Below, piece by piece: positions 27,522-37,816 of a stretch of 64,000 nucleotides of DNA. The notes below the pieces were generated by a model. That model saw only the letters and a program-made list of their open reading frames with translations, did no database searches and was not told where the DNA came from. This stretch comes from Agromyces sp. SYSU T00194 (GTDB lineage Bacteria > Actinomycetota > Actinomycetes > Actinomycetales > Microbacteriaceae), in NCBI RefSeq assembly GCF_040496035.1, contig NZ_JBEPJZ010000002.1, forward strand, positions 620,001-684,000. Reading direction: 5' to 3'. Both the position numbers and the translations under genes were made by a program. The stretch's first letter is position 1. Every line of letters starts with the position of its first letter.

Positions 27522-30500
27522 ATGAGCATGCGCATTCTGGGACCGATGGACACCGGCGGGCCATCGCTGAGCCCGCGGGAACGCACCATCCTGACCGCGC
27601 TCATCGTGCGGCGCGATGCGGCGGTCTCCCCCGACGAGCTCGCCGAGGCGTGCTGGGGCGACGAACCGCCTGCCACCTGGGCGCAGCAGGTGCGGAACGC
27701 GGTCGCGAAGATCCGGTCGAAGCTCGGCGCGGAGGCGGTGCGCACGGTCGGCGTCGACTACCGGCTCGGCCTGGACGCGGACGCGCTCGACGCGGTGCAG
27801 TTCGAGCAGGCGGTCGCGCAGGCGCGGCGTCAGGCGCTCCAGGGCGCGCATGACCGTGCCGCTGCCGGGTTCGAGAAGGCACTCGCGCTCTGGCGGGGAG
27901 CCCCGTTGACGGATGCAGCCGACTGGCCGCCCGCCGCGATCGAGGCCGCCCGCCTGGTCGAGGTGCGCCGGAGCGCCGAGGAGGAGCTGCTCGACGCCAG
28001 GCTCGCCGCCGGCGAGCGCGGCGCCGTGATCGCCGACGCCGAGCGTCTCGTGCGCGAGGAGCCGCTGCGCGAGCACCGCTGGGCGATCCTCGCGCTCGCG
28101 AACTATCGCGCCGACCGGCAGGCGGAGGCGATGGCGGTCATCCGCGGCGCACGCGAACGGCTGTCGAACGACCTGGGCATCGACCCGAGCCGCAGCCTCG
28201 TCGACCTCGAGACCGCGATGCTGCGCCAGGACCCGGAGCTCGAGGCGCCGGCGGTCGCGCTCGCCGAGCGGGAGGTCTCCGACGCATGCCCCTACCGAGG
28301 GCTCGCGGCGTACGGCGACGACGACCGCGCGTGGTTCTTCGGCCGCGACACCGACATCGAGGAGGTGCTCGCGCGCTGCGGCCGCCAATCGGTGGTGACG
28401 GTCGTGGGGCCGAGCGGTTCGGGCAAGTCTTCCCTCGTCCGCGCCGGCGTCGTGCCGCGCCTGCGCGACCAGAGCCGCGAGGTCGTGATCGTGACGCCGG
28501 GCGCCACCGGCGCCGAGCAGCTGCGGGCGGCGTTCTCGGGCCCGGCGGCGGTCGTCTGCATCGACCAGGCCGAGGAGTTCCGGATGCTGCCGGACGACGA
28601 GCTCCGCGACATCGGCGCGCGGTCCGCGGCATGGGTCGAGCACGGCGGATGCCTCGTGCTGGCGCTCCGCTCCGACTTCCTCGACGGCGCGACCGCCATC
28701 CCGTCGCTCGGGTCGCTCATCGGGCGCGGGCTCTACGCCCTTCCACCGCTCGGGCCGGACGGCCTGCGCGAGGCGATCACACGACCCGCCGAGGCCGCGG
28801 GGCTCGAGCTCGAGTCCGGGCTGGTCGAAGTCATCCTCCGCGACGCCGGAGACCGACCGGGCATCCTCCCTCCGCTCTCGCACGCGCTGGTCGCCACCTG
28901 GACCAGACGCGAGGGCGCGACGCTCACGGTCGACGGCTACGAGACGTCGGGCGGCATCGCCGGCGCGATCGCGCAGTCGGCGGAGCAGGTGTTCCAGGGG
29001 CTCTCCCCCGCCCGACAGGACGTGTGCCGATCGCTCATGATGCGCCTGGTCGAGCGCACCCCGGAGGGGATGACGGTGCGCCGGCGGGTGCCGCTGGCCA
29101 CGCTCAGCACGAACCCGCAGCGCCGCGCCGTCGTCGAGGGGCTCGTGCACGCGCGCCTGGTGACGATCGACGGCGACGCCGCGATCATCGCGCACGAGGC
29201 GGTGGGGACGACGTGGCCGCGCCTCGACGGCTGGCTGACCGAGGACGCCGCGAACGCACGCATCCTCCGGCAGATCGAAGTCGCCGCAGCGGCGTGGGAC
29301 ACCGCGGGGCGGCCCGCCGACGACCTGCTGCGCGGCGCCCGCCTGCACGGCGCGACCGAGTGGCGCGACGCCGCGAACCCCGACCTCACCCCGGTGGAGG
29401 CGGCGTACGTCGATGCGTCGATCGAGCGGAACGAGGCGGAACTCCGCGAGCTCGAGGCGCGATCGGTGCGCGACCGCACGCGCAACCGCTGGCTGCGCAG
29501 CGCGCTCGCCGCAGCCGCGGTGCTGCTGCTCGTCGCCGTGGTCTCCGGTGGCATCGCGGTCGTGCGCGGCTCCGAGGCATCCGCCGCCGCCGAGGACGCG
29601 ACCATCGAGGCGCTCGCCGCCACCTCGCTCGCGATCCGCGGCAGCGATCGCGACGTCGCCGCGCTGCTCGCCGTCGAGCTGCAGCGACGCTGGCCCGAGG
29701 ACGCACGAGCACGATCGGCCCTGCTCGGCAACCTGACCGGCGGCGACGGCCTGATCGCTCGCCACTGGATCGGCGAGGGGACGCGCGCATTCGGCGCCGG
29801 CGTGCCGGGCACGCGCACCGCCCTCATCGTGGAGGACGAGCTGACCGACGCGGCGACGGCGGAGGGTCCGACCGAGCCCGCGTCGGTGCGCGTGATCGAC
29901 CTCGACACCGGCGAGACGCTTCGCGAGTTCGACGTGGAGCTGCCACCCGTGAACTTCTACTTCGAGCGGGACGTGTTCGTGAGCGGCGACGGGTCCACGG
30001 CACTCATCCAGACCGGCGAGATGCGGCGGCCGAATGAGGAGAGCTGCTGCAAGAACCACTTCGTCGTCATCGATCTCGCGACCGGGACGCAGCCGTTCCC
30101 GACCGTCACCTACGACGACCGCACCGGGCAGATCCCCGTGCTCACGGAGGACGGCTCGCGCGCGTACTTCAACCACCCGATCACCGGCGACCCGGGCTGG
30201 ATCGACTTGGCGACCGGGGAGATCACCCAGCTGGTCGAGCACGACCCCGACGAGTTCGAGGCCGCCGTCCTCCGCACGAACGGCGTCGCGCTGGTCGGCG
30301 ATCGGCTCTACACCACGGGAGAGGCAGGTATCGGCATCTACGACGCGGAGACGCTCGAACCGATCGGCATGCTCGGGGACGTGCCGAGCGGATACGCCGA
30401 TCTCACCCTCGTTCCCGACGGCGACGGCGGACTCATCGCAAGCGGCGACGAGGGGGTCGTGAAGGTCGACCTCGGGACCGGCGAGGAGCTCTGGCGACGC

Positions 30501-31769
30501 CAGGCGAGCGAGATGCGCTGCGTGAACGCTGCGGTCGTCCCGGACGACCTGCTCGTCTGCATCAACGGCGTTGGACTCGTGCGGGCGTTCGACCTCGCGA
30601 CCGGCCTGCCGACCGGCGCGGAGTTGGACACGCTCTCCGACTGGAACCGCGGCGTCGACGTCGTGGGCGACGGGGGCGAGATCGTGACGTTCACCTCCCG
30701 GTCCCCGGCCGCCGCCCTCGTCTGGCGGGTCGACGGCCGGCCATCGATCACGCGGCCGATCGCGGAGGACCGGATCGTGATCGGCGGGTTCGGCATGGAC
30801 GACACGATGCTGATCACCGCGCCCGCTCCCCCGCCGCTCGTGGAGACCGTGGACGACATGCAGCTGTGGGACATCGCCGCCGACGAGGGGGTCGGGGCGC
30901 AGGTGTTCGAGATGACCTGGGTCACCGATGCAACCATCGCCGTGTCCGAGACGGGCATCGGCGACCCCGTGCTGCAGGACGTCGGCTCCGACGAGACCCG
31001 TGAGATCGACATGCCCGACTCGGCCGGCGGAGGATGGTGGATCCCGGCGGAGCGCGGCGGACCGCACGTCTTCGCGGTCACGCAGGGAGGCATGATGGTG
31101 ATCGACCCGGAGACGGGTGCGACGGGACCGCTCATCGAGACCGAGGTCAATCCACTCATCGATGCGATGGACCACGCCGAACTCGGCGACAGCGGTCGCA
31201 TGACGCTCACGTGGTGGGACGAGTCGCTGGGCCGATCCTTCACCTCGGTCTACGACATCGCGACCGGCGAGGAACTCGCGCGCGGCCTGGAGGACGACGT
31301 CGACGTGGTCGGGCTGCCGAACGGCGACGCGCTGAGCGCGAGCGCGTCACGGCTGAACCGCAGCACGGGTGACCTCGAGCCGCTGCACTCCCTGCCGAAG
31401 TCGGGTGTCGCACCGCTCCACATGGAGGTCAGTGCCGACGGCCGCACGCTGCTCTCCTCGGGGTGGGACCAGTCGATCACGCTCTACGACCTCGACGATG
31501 CGCGCCGACTCGGCGACGAGATCCAGATGCCCGGCGCCCCGAACGTCTGGTGGCCGTCGGGCTTCATCAGCCAGGACGGCACGACGCTCGCCACGAACGC
31601 CGCCGAGGGCGTCCTCCTCTGGGACATCGGGGCCGACGCCATGCGCGACGCCGCCTGCCGCATGGTCGGCCGCGACCTCACCGAGCTCGAGTGGTCGACC
31701 TACTTCGGCGACGAGCCGTACGTCGCGACCTGCACCGGCACGGGCCCGGCGGTCGAGGCATCCGACTGA
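27522..31769 (+). CDS. Transmembrane SARP-BTAD-STAND-propeller regulator 2
   Basis: 1415 residues, paralogue of the 22616 gene along its whole length. Winged helix 1-90, BTAD to about 235, nSTAND1 Walker A GPSGSGKSSLVRAG near residue 295 and acidic Walker B (VVCIDQAEEF), transmembrane helix near 657-680 (SALAAAAVLLLVAVVSGGIA), and an extracytoplasmic propeller with repeated LDTGE/DLATG-type turns. It ends with a Cys pair (ACRMVGRDLTELEW and ATCTG). Helix position matches copy 1, but the propeller has diverged most, suggesting different ligands. It ends 7 bases from the small anchored protein gene on the other strand. Confidence 0.9.
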   Translation: MSMRILGPMDTGGPSLSPRERTILTALIVRRDAAVSPDELAEACWGDEPPATWAQQVRNAVAKIRSKLGAEAVRTVGVDYRLGLDADALDAVQFEQAVAQARRQALQGAHDRAAAGFEKALALWRGAPLTDAADWPPAAIEAARLVEVRRSAEEELLDARLAAGERGAVIADAERLVREEPLREHRWAILALANYRADRQAEAMAVIRGARERLSNDLGIDPSRSLVDLETAMLRQDPELEAPAVALAEREVSDACPYRGLAAYGDDDRAWFFGRDTDIEEVLARCGRQSVVTVVGPSGSGKSSLVRAGVVPRLRDQSREVVIVTPGATGAEQLRAAFSGPAAVVCIDQAEEFRMLPDDELRDIGARSAAWVEHGGCLVLALRSDFLDGATAIPSLGSLIGRGLYALPPLGPDGLREAITRPAEAAGLELESGLVEVILRDAGDRPGILPPLSHALVATWTRREGATLTVDGYETSGGIAGAIAQSAEQVFQGLSPARQDVCRSLMMRLVERTPEGMTVRRRVPLATLSTNPQRRAVVEGLVHARLVTIDGDAAIIAHEAVGTTWPRLDGWLTEDAANARILRQIEVAAAAWDTAGRPADDLLRGARLHGATEWRDAANPDLTPVEAAYVDASIERNEAELRELEARSVRDRTRNRWLRSALAAAAVLLLVAVVSGGIAVVRGSEASAAAEDATIEALAATSLAIRGSDRDVAALLAVELQRRWPEDARARSALLGNLTGGDGLIARHWIGEGTRAFGAGVPGTRTALIVEDELTDAATAEGPTEPASVRVIDLDTGETLREFDVELPPVNFYFERDVFVSGDGSTALIQTGEMRRPNEESCCKNHFVVIDLATGTQPFPTVTYDDRTGQIPVLTEDGSRAYFNHPITGDPGWIDLATGEITQLVEHDPDEFEAAVLRTNGVALVGDRLYTTGEAGIGIYDAETLEPIGMLGDVPSGYADLTLVPDGDGGLIASGDEGVVKVDLGTGEELWRRQASEMRCVNAAVVPDDLLVCINGVGLVRAFDLATGLPTGAELDTLSDWNRGVDVVGDGGEIVTFTSRSPAAALVWRVDGRPSITRPIAEDRIVIGGFGMDDTMLITAPAPPPLVETVDDMQLWDIAADEGVGAQVFEMTWVTDATIAVSETGIGDPVLQDVGSDETREIDMPDSAGGGWWIPAERGGPHVFAVTQGGMMVIDPETGATGPLIETEVNPLIDAMDHAELGDSGRMTLTWWDESLGRSFTSVYDIATGEELARGLEDDVDVVGLPNGDALSASASRLNRSTGDLEPLHSLPKSGVAPLHMEVSADGRTLLSSGWDQSITLYDLDDARRLGDEIQMPGAPNVWWPSGFISQDGTTLATNAAEGVLLWDIGADAMRDAACRMVGRDLTELEWSTYFGDEPYVATCTGTGPAVEASD

Positions 31770-31776
31770 CCCGTCG

Positions 31777-32148
31777 TCACTCGCCCGGCAGCCCGTCGCC
31801 GCCCTCGACCGGAACGCACTCGATCGAGCGCGAGGCCGTCCTGACCTCGTAGTACTCCCGACAGCGCTGCATCCACTCGTGCACGGTCACCCACGTGCCG
31901 TCGTCCCGTTCGGACGTCGTGTCGCCCGGGGTCACCGCCCGTCCGATCGGTGACGCGGGCTCGGGCGCGACGTCCGGCCCGGGCGCCTCGACGAGGTCGC
32001 CTCCCACGACCAGCCCGACCCCGCACAGCACCGCGACCGCCGCGAGCATCACCCATCCGAACCGCCGTTCGCCCGCGCCGCGGACGGAGGGTGCGACTGA
32101 CGGCCGTATCGGTGCGGACGTGCGGACCACCCGTGGTTCGTCTGCCAT
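31777..32148 (-). CDS. Small membrane-anchored cysteine protein A
   Basis: 123 residues, ATG with GAGGGG upstream. One N-terminal helix (WVMLAAVAVLCGVGLVVGG) anchors an outside domain whose C-terminus reads EWMQRCREYYEVRTASRSIE-CVPVEG. The next gene encodes a relative with CCREHYSYSTGTTTIECVPI, so these are tandem paralogues with a conserved CREYY...IECVP motif and probably a disulfide. Function unknown. It lies tail-to-tail with regulator 2 and may belong to its module. Confidence 0.75.
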   Translation of the reverse strand: MADEPRVVRTSAPIRPSVAPSVRGAGERRFGWVMLAAVAVLCGVGLVVGGDLVEAPGPDVAPEPASPIGRAVTPGDTTSERDDGTWVTVHEWMQRCREYYEVRTASRSIECVPVEGGDGLPGE

Positions 32149-32157
32149 GAGGACCCC

Positions 32158-32487
32158 TCAGTCGGACGCGAGGAACGCCTCCGTGATCGGCACGCACTCG
32201 ATCGTCGTCGTGCCGGTCGAATAGGAGTAGTGCTCGCGGCAGCACATGAGGGAGACGTCGGTCCCGTCCTCCGCGCCCGCCGCCTGCTCCGGCTCCGACC
32301 CGCCGCTCGTGAAGATCCCGACGGGTGCGATCTCCGCGTCGGGCGGCGGGTCGTGCGCTCCCGCTCCTCCCACCAGGGTCGGGCCCAGCACGATCGCGCT
32401 GCCGCACAGGAGCACCCCACCGGCGAGCACCGCCCAGCCGGCCCGCCGATTCGCGTCCTCACGAACCCCGGCCGCATGGCGGTCCAT
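32158..32487 (-). CDS. Small membrane-anchored cysteine protein B
   Basis: 109 residues. A transmembrane helix (AVLAGGVLLCGSAIVLGPTL) is followed by an acidic linker and the Cys motif LMCCREHYSYSTGTTTIECV. It is paralogous to the next gene downstream (31777-32148), which starts 9 bases after its stop, so the two form an operon. The ATG at 32487 has only a GGGG close by; no better start was found. No known family. Confidence 0.72.
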   Translation of the reverse strand: MDRHAAGVREDANRRAGWAVLAGGVLLCGSAIVLGPTLVGGAGAHDPPPDAEIAPVGIFTSGGSEPEQAAGAEDGTDVSLMCCREHYSYSTGTTTIECVPITEAFLASD

Positions 32488-32534
32488 GCCCCGAGGGTAC
32501 CACCGGGCCGATTCCGGGCCCCGCCCCGAAACGA

Positions 32535-32573
32535 CGAGGGCGCCCCCGCACGCGATGTGCGGGGACGCCCTCG
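32535..32573 (-). terminator. Terminator hairpin of ilvC
   Basis: Arms CGAGGGCG.CCCCGCAC and GTGCGGGGACGCCCTCG pair with a one-base mismatch and a 5-base loop, 17 bases beyond the ilvC stop. GC-rich, without U-tract, as usual in high-GC actinobacteria. It marks the right border of the island. Confidence 0.7.
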
Positions 32574-32589
32574 TGAGCGGATGCGTCGA

Positions 32590-33672
<1,083 letters not shown>

Positions 33673-34179
33673 CTAGTTCTTGAAGACGCGATCGGTGATC
33701 GACTTCGAGCCGCGCCCGATGGCGAGCAGGCCCGACTGGGCGATCTCCTTGATGCCGTACGGCTCGAGCACGCGCAGGAACGCGTTCGTCTTGCCCGAGT
33801 CGCCGGTCACCTCGATGACGAGCGCGTCGGTGGCCACGTCGACCACGCGCGCCCGGAACAGGTTCACGGCCTCGAGCACCTGCGACCGGGTGGTGTTGTC
33901 GACGCGCACCTTGATCAGCAGGTGCTCGCGGTGCACCGACTGCGTCGGGTCGAGCTCGACGATCTTGATCACGTTCACCAGCTTGTTGAGCTGCTTGGTG
34001 ACCTGCTCGAGCGGGAGGTCCTCGACGTCCACCACGACGGTGATGCGCGAGAGCCCCTCGATCTCGGAGTGGCCGACCGCGAGCGACTCGATGTTGAACC
34101 CGCGGCGGGCGAACAGGCCCGCGACGCGGGTCAGCAGGCCGGGCTTGTCCTCGACGAGGAGGGAGAGCACGTGAGACAT
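33673..34179 (-). CDS. ilvN: Acetolactate synthase small (regulatory) subunit
   Basis: 168 residues. The N-terminal ACT domain (HVLSLLVEDKPGLLTRVAG-LFARRGFNIESLAVG) binds valine for feedback inhibition, and the C-terminal ALS small-subunit domain follows. It activates the catalytic subunit encoded 3 bases upstream. Standard length and context. Confidence 0.97.
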   Translation of the reverse strand: MSHVLSLLVEDKPGLLTRVAGLFARRGFNIESLAVGHSEIEGLSRITVVVDVEDLPLEQVTKQLNKLVNVIKIVELDPTQSVHREHLLIKVRVDNTTRSQVLEAVNLFRARVVDVATDALVIEVTGDSGKTNAFLRVLEPYGIKEIAQSGLLAIGRGSKSITDRVFKN

Positions 34180-34182
34180 GGG

Positions 34183-35979
34183 CTAGTCCTCCTCGTTGAA
34201 GGCCGGGCTGTGGTCGCGTGCGTACTGCACGAAGGAGTTGGAGACGCCCTGCGGCACCATCGGCCACACCATGGCGTCGGCGCTCACGACGAAGTCGATC
34301 ACGACCGGGCGGTCGTTGGTCTCGAGGGCAAGCTTGATCGCGTCGTCCACCTCCTCCTCCGTCGTCACGCGGATGCCGAGGGCGCCGTACGCCTCGGCCA
34401 GCGCCACGAAGTCGGGCACGCGACGGGTGTCGTGTCCCGTGTTGAGGTCGGTGTTCGAGTACCGGCCGTCGTAGAACAGCGTCTGCCACTGGCGCACCAT
34501 GCCGAGCGACGAGTTGTTGATGACCGCGACCTTGATCGGGATGTCGTTCAGGGCGCAGGTCGCGAGCTCCTGGTTCGTCATCTGGAAGCATCCGTCGCCG
34601 TCGATCGCCCAGACGACCCGCTCGGGCTCGGCCACCTTGGCGCCCATGGCGGCGGGCACGGAGTACCCCATGGTGCCGGCGCCGCCGGAGTTCAGCCAGG
34701 AGTTCGGCCGTTCGTACTTGATGAACTGCGCGGCCCACATCTGGTGCTGGCCGACGCCGGCGGCGTAGACGGCCTCGGGGCCGGTCAGCTCGCCGATGCG
34801 CTGGATCACGTACTGCGGGGCGAGCAGGCCGTCGCTCGTCGGGGTGTACCCGAGCGGGAACTCGTCGCGGAGCCCGTCGAGGTAGGTCCACCACTCGGTC
34901 ACGTCGGCGTCGGATGCCGCTGCCGAGTACGCCGCGGTCAGCTCGCCGATGACCTCCTTGACGTCGCCGACGATCGGCACGTCGGCCGTGCGGATCTTGG
35001 AGATCTCGGCCGGGTCGATGTCGACGTGCACGACCTTCGCGTTCGGGGCGAACAGCGCGGCCTTGCCGGTCACGCGGTCGTCGAAGCGGGCGCCGAGCGC
35101 GATGAGCAGGTCGGCCTCCTGCAGCGCGAGCACTGCGGGCACCGTGCCGTGCATGCCGGGCATGCCGAGGTGCTGCGGGTGCGAGTCGGGGAACGCGCCG
35201 CGCGCCATGAGCGTCGTCACGACGGGAGCGTGCGTCGTCTCGGCGAGCGTGATCAGCTCCTCCGAGGCGCGGCCGCGGATCACGCCGCCGCCGACGTACA
35301 GCACCGGCTTCTTCGCCTCGGCGAGCAGCTGCGCCGCAGCCTGCACCTGCTTGCCGTGCGCCTTGGTGATCGGGCGGTAGCCGGGCAGGTCGATCTTCGG
35401 CGGCCAGCTGAACTGCAGCGTGTCCTGCTGGGCGTCCTTCGTGATGTCCACGAGCACCGGTCCCGGGCGGCCGGTCGAGGCGATGTGGTACGCCGCCGCG
35501 ATGGTCGACGGGATCTCCTCGGCGCGCTTGACCAGGAACGAGTGCTTGGTCACGGGCATGGTGATGCCGACGATGTCGGCCTCCTGGAAGGCATCCGTGC
35601 CCATCAGGTTCGAGAAGACCTGCCCGGTGATCGCCAGCAGCGGCACCGAGTCCATGTGCGCGTCGGCGATCGCGGTGACGAGGTTCGTCGCGCCGGGGCC
35701 GGAGGTGGCGATCGCGACGCCGACCTTGCCGGTCGCCGAGGCGTAGCCCTCGGCTGCGTGGCCGGCGCCCTGCTCGTGGCGCACGAGGATGTGGTTGATG
35801 TCGGGCGCGTCGAGGAGCGGGTCGTAGACGGGGAGGATCGCCCCGCCGGGCAGGCCGAAGACGTCGCGGATGCCGAGCATCTCGAGCGAGCGGACGACGG
35901 CCTGGGCTCCGGTCAGGGTCTCCGGCGCCGATGGGCGCGCGGCAGCGGGCGTGGGCACGGTGGTCGAGTCCGTGGACAT
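34183..35979 (-). CDS. ilvB: Acetolactate synthase large (catalytic) subunit
   Basis: 598 residues with three thiamine-enzyme domains. The catalytic Glu lies in [18 protein letters not shown], the central domain carries FAD-related segments, and the TPP motif is [20 protein letters not shown] through NNSS. It condenses two pyruvates, or pyruvate with 2-oxobutyrate. First common enzyme of branched-chain amino acid synthesis. It lies 44 bases after ilvD and directly before ilvN. Confidence 0.97.
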   Translation of the reverse strand: MSTDSTTVPTPAAARPSAPETLTGAQAVVRSLEMLGIRDVFGLPGGAILPVYDPLLDAPDINHILVRHEQGAGHAAEGYASATGKVGVAIATSGPGATNLVTAIADAHMDSVPLLAITGQVFSNLMGTDAFQEADIVGITMPVTKHSFLVKRAEEIPSTIAAAYHIASTGRPGPVLVDITKDAQQDTLQFSWPPKIDLPGYRPITKAHGKQVQAAAQLLAEAKKPVLYVGGGVIRGRASEELITLAETTHAPVVTTLMARGAFPDSHPQHLGMPGMHGTVPAVLALQEADLLIALGARFDDRVTGKAALFAPNAKVVHVDIDPAEISKIRTADVPIVGDVKEVIGELTAAYSAAASDADVTEWWTYLDGLRDEFPLGYTPTSDGLLAPQYVIQRIGELTGPEAVYAAGVGQHQMWAAQFIKYERPNSWLNSGGAGTMGYSVPAAMGAKVAEPERVVWAIDGDGCFQMTNQELATCALNDIPIKVAVINNSSLGMVRQWQTLFYDGRYSNTDLNTGHDTRRVPDFVALAEAYGALGIRVTTEEEVDDAIKLALETNDRPVVIDFVVSADAMVWPMVPQGVSNSFVQYARDHSPAFNEED

Positions 35980-36023
35980 GCGGTTCCTGTTCTGGTGCGA
36001 AAGCGTGCGGATGCGTGCGAGCC

Positions 36024-37718
36024 TCAGCCCGTGGTCGCGCCTTCTGCGGCCGAGCGCACGAGCTTCGAGTACTTCGCGAGGACGCCACGGGTATAGCGCG
36101 GGGGAAGCGGTGCCCAGCCGTCGCGGCGGGCTGCCAGCTCTGCGTCGTCGACCAGTAGGTCGATGCTGCGAGCTGCGATATCGACCCGTATCAGATCACC
36201 ATCGCGCACGAAGGCGATCGGACCTGCGTCGACCGCTTCGGGTGCTACGTGGCCGATGCACAGGCCGGTTGTGCCGCCTGAGAATCGACCGTCCGTCAAG
36301 AGTAGTACATCTTTTCCGAGCCCGGCGCCCTTGATGGCCGCCGTGATGGCGAGCATCTCGCGCATGCCCGGCCCGCCCTTCGGGCCCTCGTAGCGGATGA
36401 CCACCACGTCGCCCGCGGCGATCTCGCCGTTCGTGAGCGCGTCCATCGCGGCCCGCTCGCGCTCGAACACGCGCGCGGGGCCCTCGAAGGTCGCCGCGTC
36501 GAAGCCGGCCGTCTTCACGACCGCGCCGTCGGGCGCCATGGAGCCGTGCAGGATCGTCAGGCCGCCGGTCTCGTGGATCGGGTCGTCGAGCGAGCGGAGC
36601 ACCTCGCCGTCGAGCGGCTCGATATCCATCTCGGCGAGGTTCTCGGCGAGGGTCTTCCCGGTGACCGTGAGCGCGTCGCCGTGCATGAGGCCCGCGTCGA
36701 GCAGGGCCTTCATGAGCACGGGCAGGCCGCCACGACGGTCGACGTCGTTCATGACGTACTTGCCGAACGGCTTGAGGTCGCCGATGTGCGGCACCTTCGA
36801 GCCGATGCGGTTGAAGTCGGCGAGGGTGAGCTCGACGTCCGCCTCGCGGGCGATCGCGAGCAGGTGCAGCACGATGTTCGTCGAGCCGCCGAGCGCCATG
36901 CCCACCGCGATGGCGTTCTCGAACGCCTCCTTGGTGAGGATCTGCCGGGCGGTGATGCCCTGCTTCAGCATCTCGACCACGGCCTCGCCCGAGCGGTGCG
37001 CGAAGTAGTCGCGACGGCGGTCGGCCGAGGGCGGCGACGCCGAGCCGGGCAGGCTCAGCCCGAGCGCCTCGGCGACGGAGGCCATCGTGTTGGCGGTGTA
37101 CATGCCGCCGCAGGCGCCCTCGCCCGGGGCGAACGCGCACTCGATGCGCTTGGCGTCGGCCTCGCTCATCTTGCCCGCCTTGACCGCTCCCACGGCCTCG
37201 AACGAGTCGATGATCGTGATGTCCTTCTCGGTGCCGTCAGACAGGCGCACCCACCCGGGTGCGATCGATCCGGCGTAGAGGAACACCGAAGCCAGGTCGA
37301 GGCGCGCCGCGGCCATGAGCATGCCGGGGATCGACTTGTCGCAGCCCGCGAGCAGCACCGAGCCGTCGAGGCGCTCCGCCTCCATGACGACCTCGACCGA
37401 GTCGGCGATGACCTCGCGCGAGACGAGCGAGAAGTGCATCCCCTCGTGCCCCATCGAGATGCCGTCGGAGACGGAGACCGTGCCGAACTGCAGGGGGTAC
37501 CCGCCGCCGGCGTGCACGCCCTCCTTCGCGGCCTGCGCGAGGCGGCCGAGCGAGAGGTTGCAGGGCGTGATCTCGTTCCACGAGCTCGCGATGCCGATCT
37601 GCGGCTTGTCCCAGTCCGCATCCCCCATGCCGACCGCCCGGAGCATGCCCCGGGAGGTGGTGGCTTCGATGCCGTCGGTGACGACGCGACTACGCGGTTT
37701 GGGATCGAACTGGGGCAT
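36024..37718 (-). CDS. ilvD: Dihydroxy-acid dehydratase
   Basis: 564 residues. The iron-sulfur cysteines appear in [19 protein letters not shown] and [20 protein letters not shown], with an additional upstream Cys in ITPCNLSL, and the catalytic [19 protein letters not shown] follows late. It makes 2-oxoisovalerate and 3-methyl-2-oxovalerate. The last 240 bases (about 36080-36320) use AAA, GAT, GTA, CTA, TTG, TCA and ACA codons that are almost absent from the rest of the gene. The protein is intact, so this looks like allelic replacement of the 3' end. Confidence 0.96.
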   Translation of the reverse strand: MPQFDPKPRSRVVTDGIEATTSRGMLRAVGMGDADWDKPQIGIASSWNEITPCNLSLGRLAQAAKEGVHAGGGYPLQFGTVSVSDGISMGHEGMHFSLVSREVIADSVEVVMEAERLDGSVLLAGCDKSIPGMLMAAARLDLASVFLYAGSIAPGWVRLSDGTEKDITIIDSFEAVGAVKAGKMSEADAKRIECAFAPGEGACGGMYTANTMASVAEALGLSLPGSASPPSADRRRDYFAHRSGEAVVEMLKQGITARQILTKEAFENAIAVGMALGGSTNIVLHLLAIAREADVELTLADFNRIGSKVPHIGDLKPFGKYVMNDVDRRGGLPVLMKALLDAGLMHGDALTVTGKTLAENLAEMDIEPLDGEVLRSLDDPIHETGGLTILHGSMAPDGAVVKTAGFDAATFEGPARVFERERAAMDALTNGEIAAGDVVVIRYEGPKGGPGMREMLAITAAIKGAGLGKDVLLLTDGRFSGGTTGLCIGHVAPEAVDAGPIAFVRDGDLIRVDIAARSIDLLVDDAELAARRDGWAPLPPRYTRGVLAKYSKLVRSAAEGATTG

Positions 37719-37816
37719 GCCTGCAGTCTATTGCCAAGCGGATGCCTCGGTCGGCGCACGCCCGCTGGGCAGGGTGCTCGGCCGTGGCCGCGCCCGCCGG
37801 GCCGCCTGCGGCGCGA

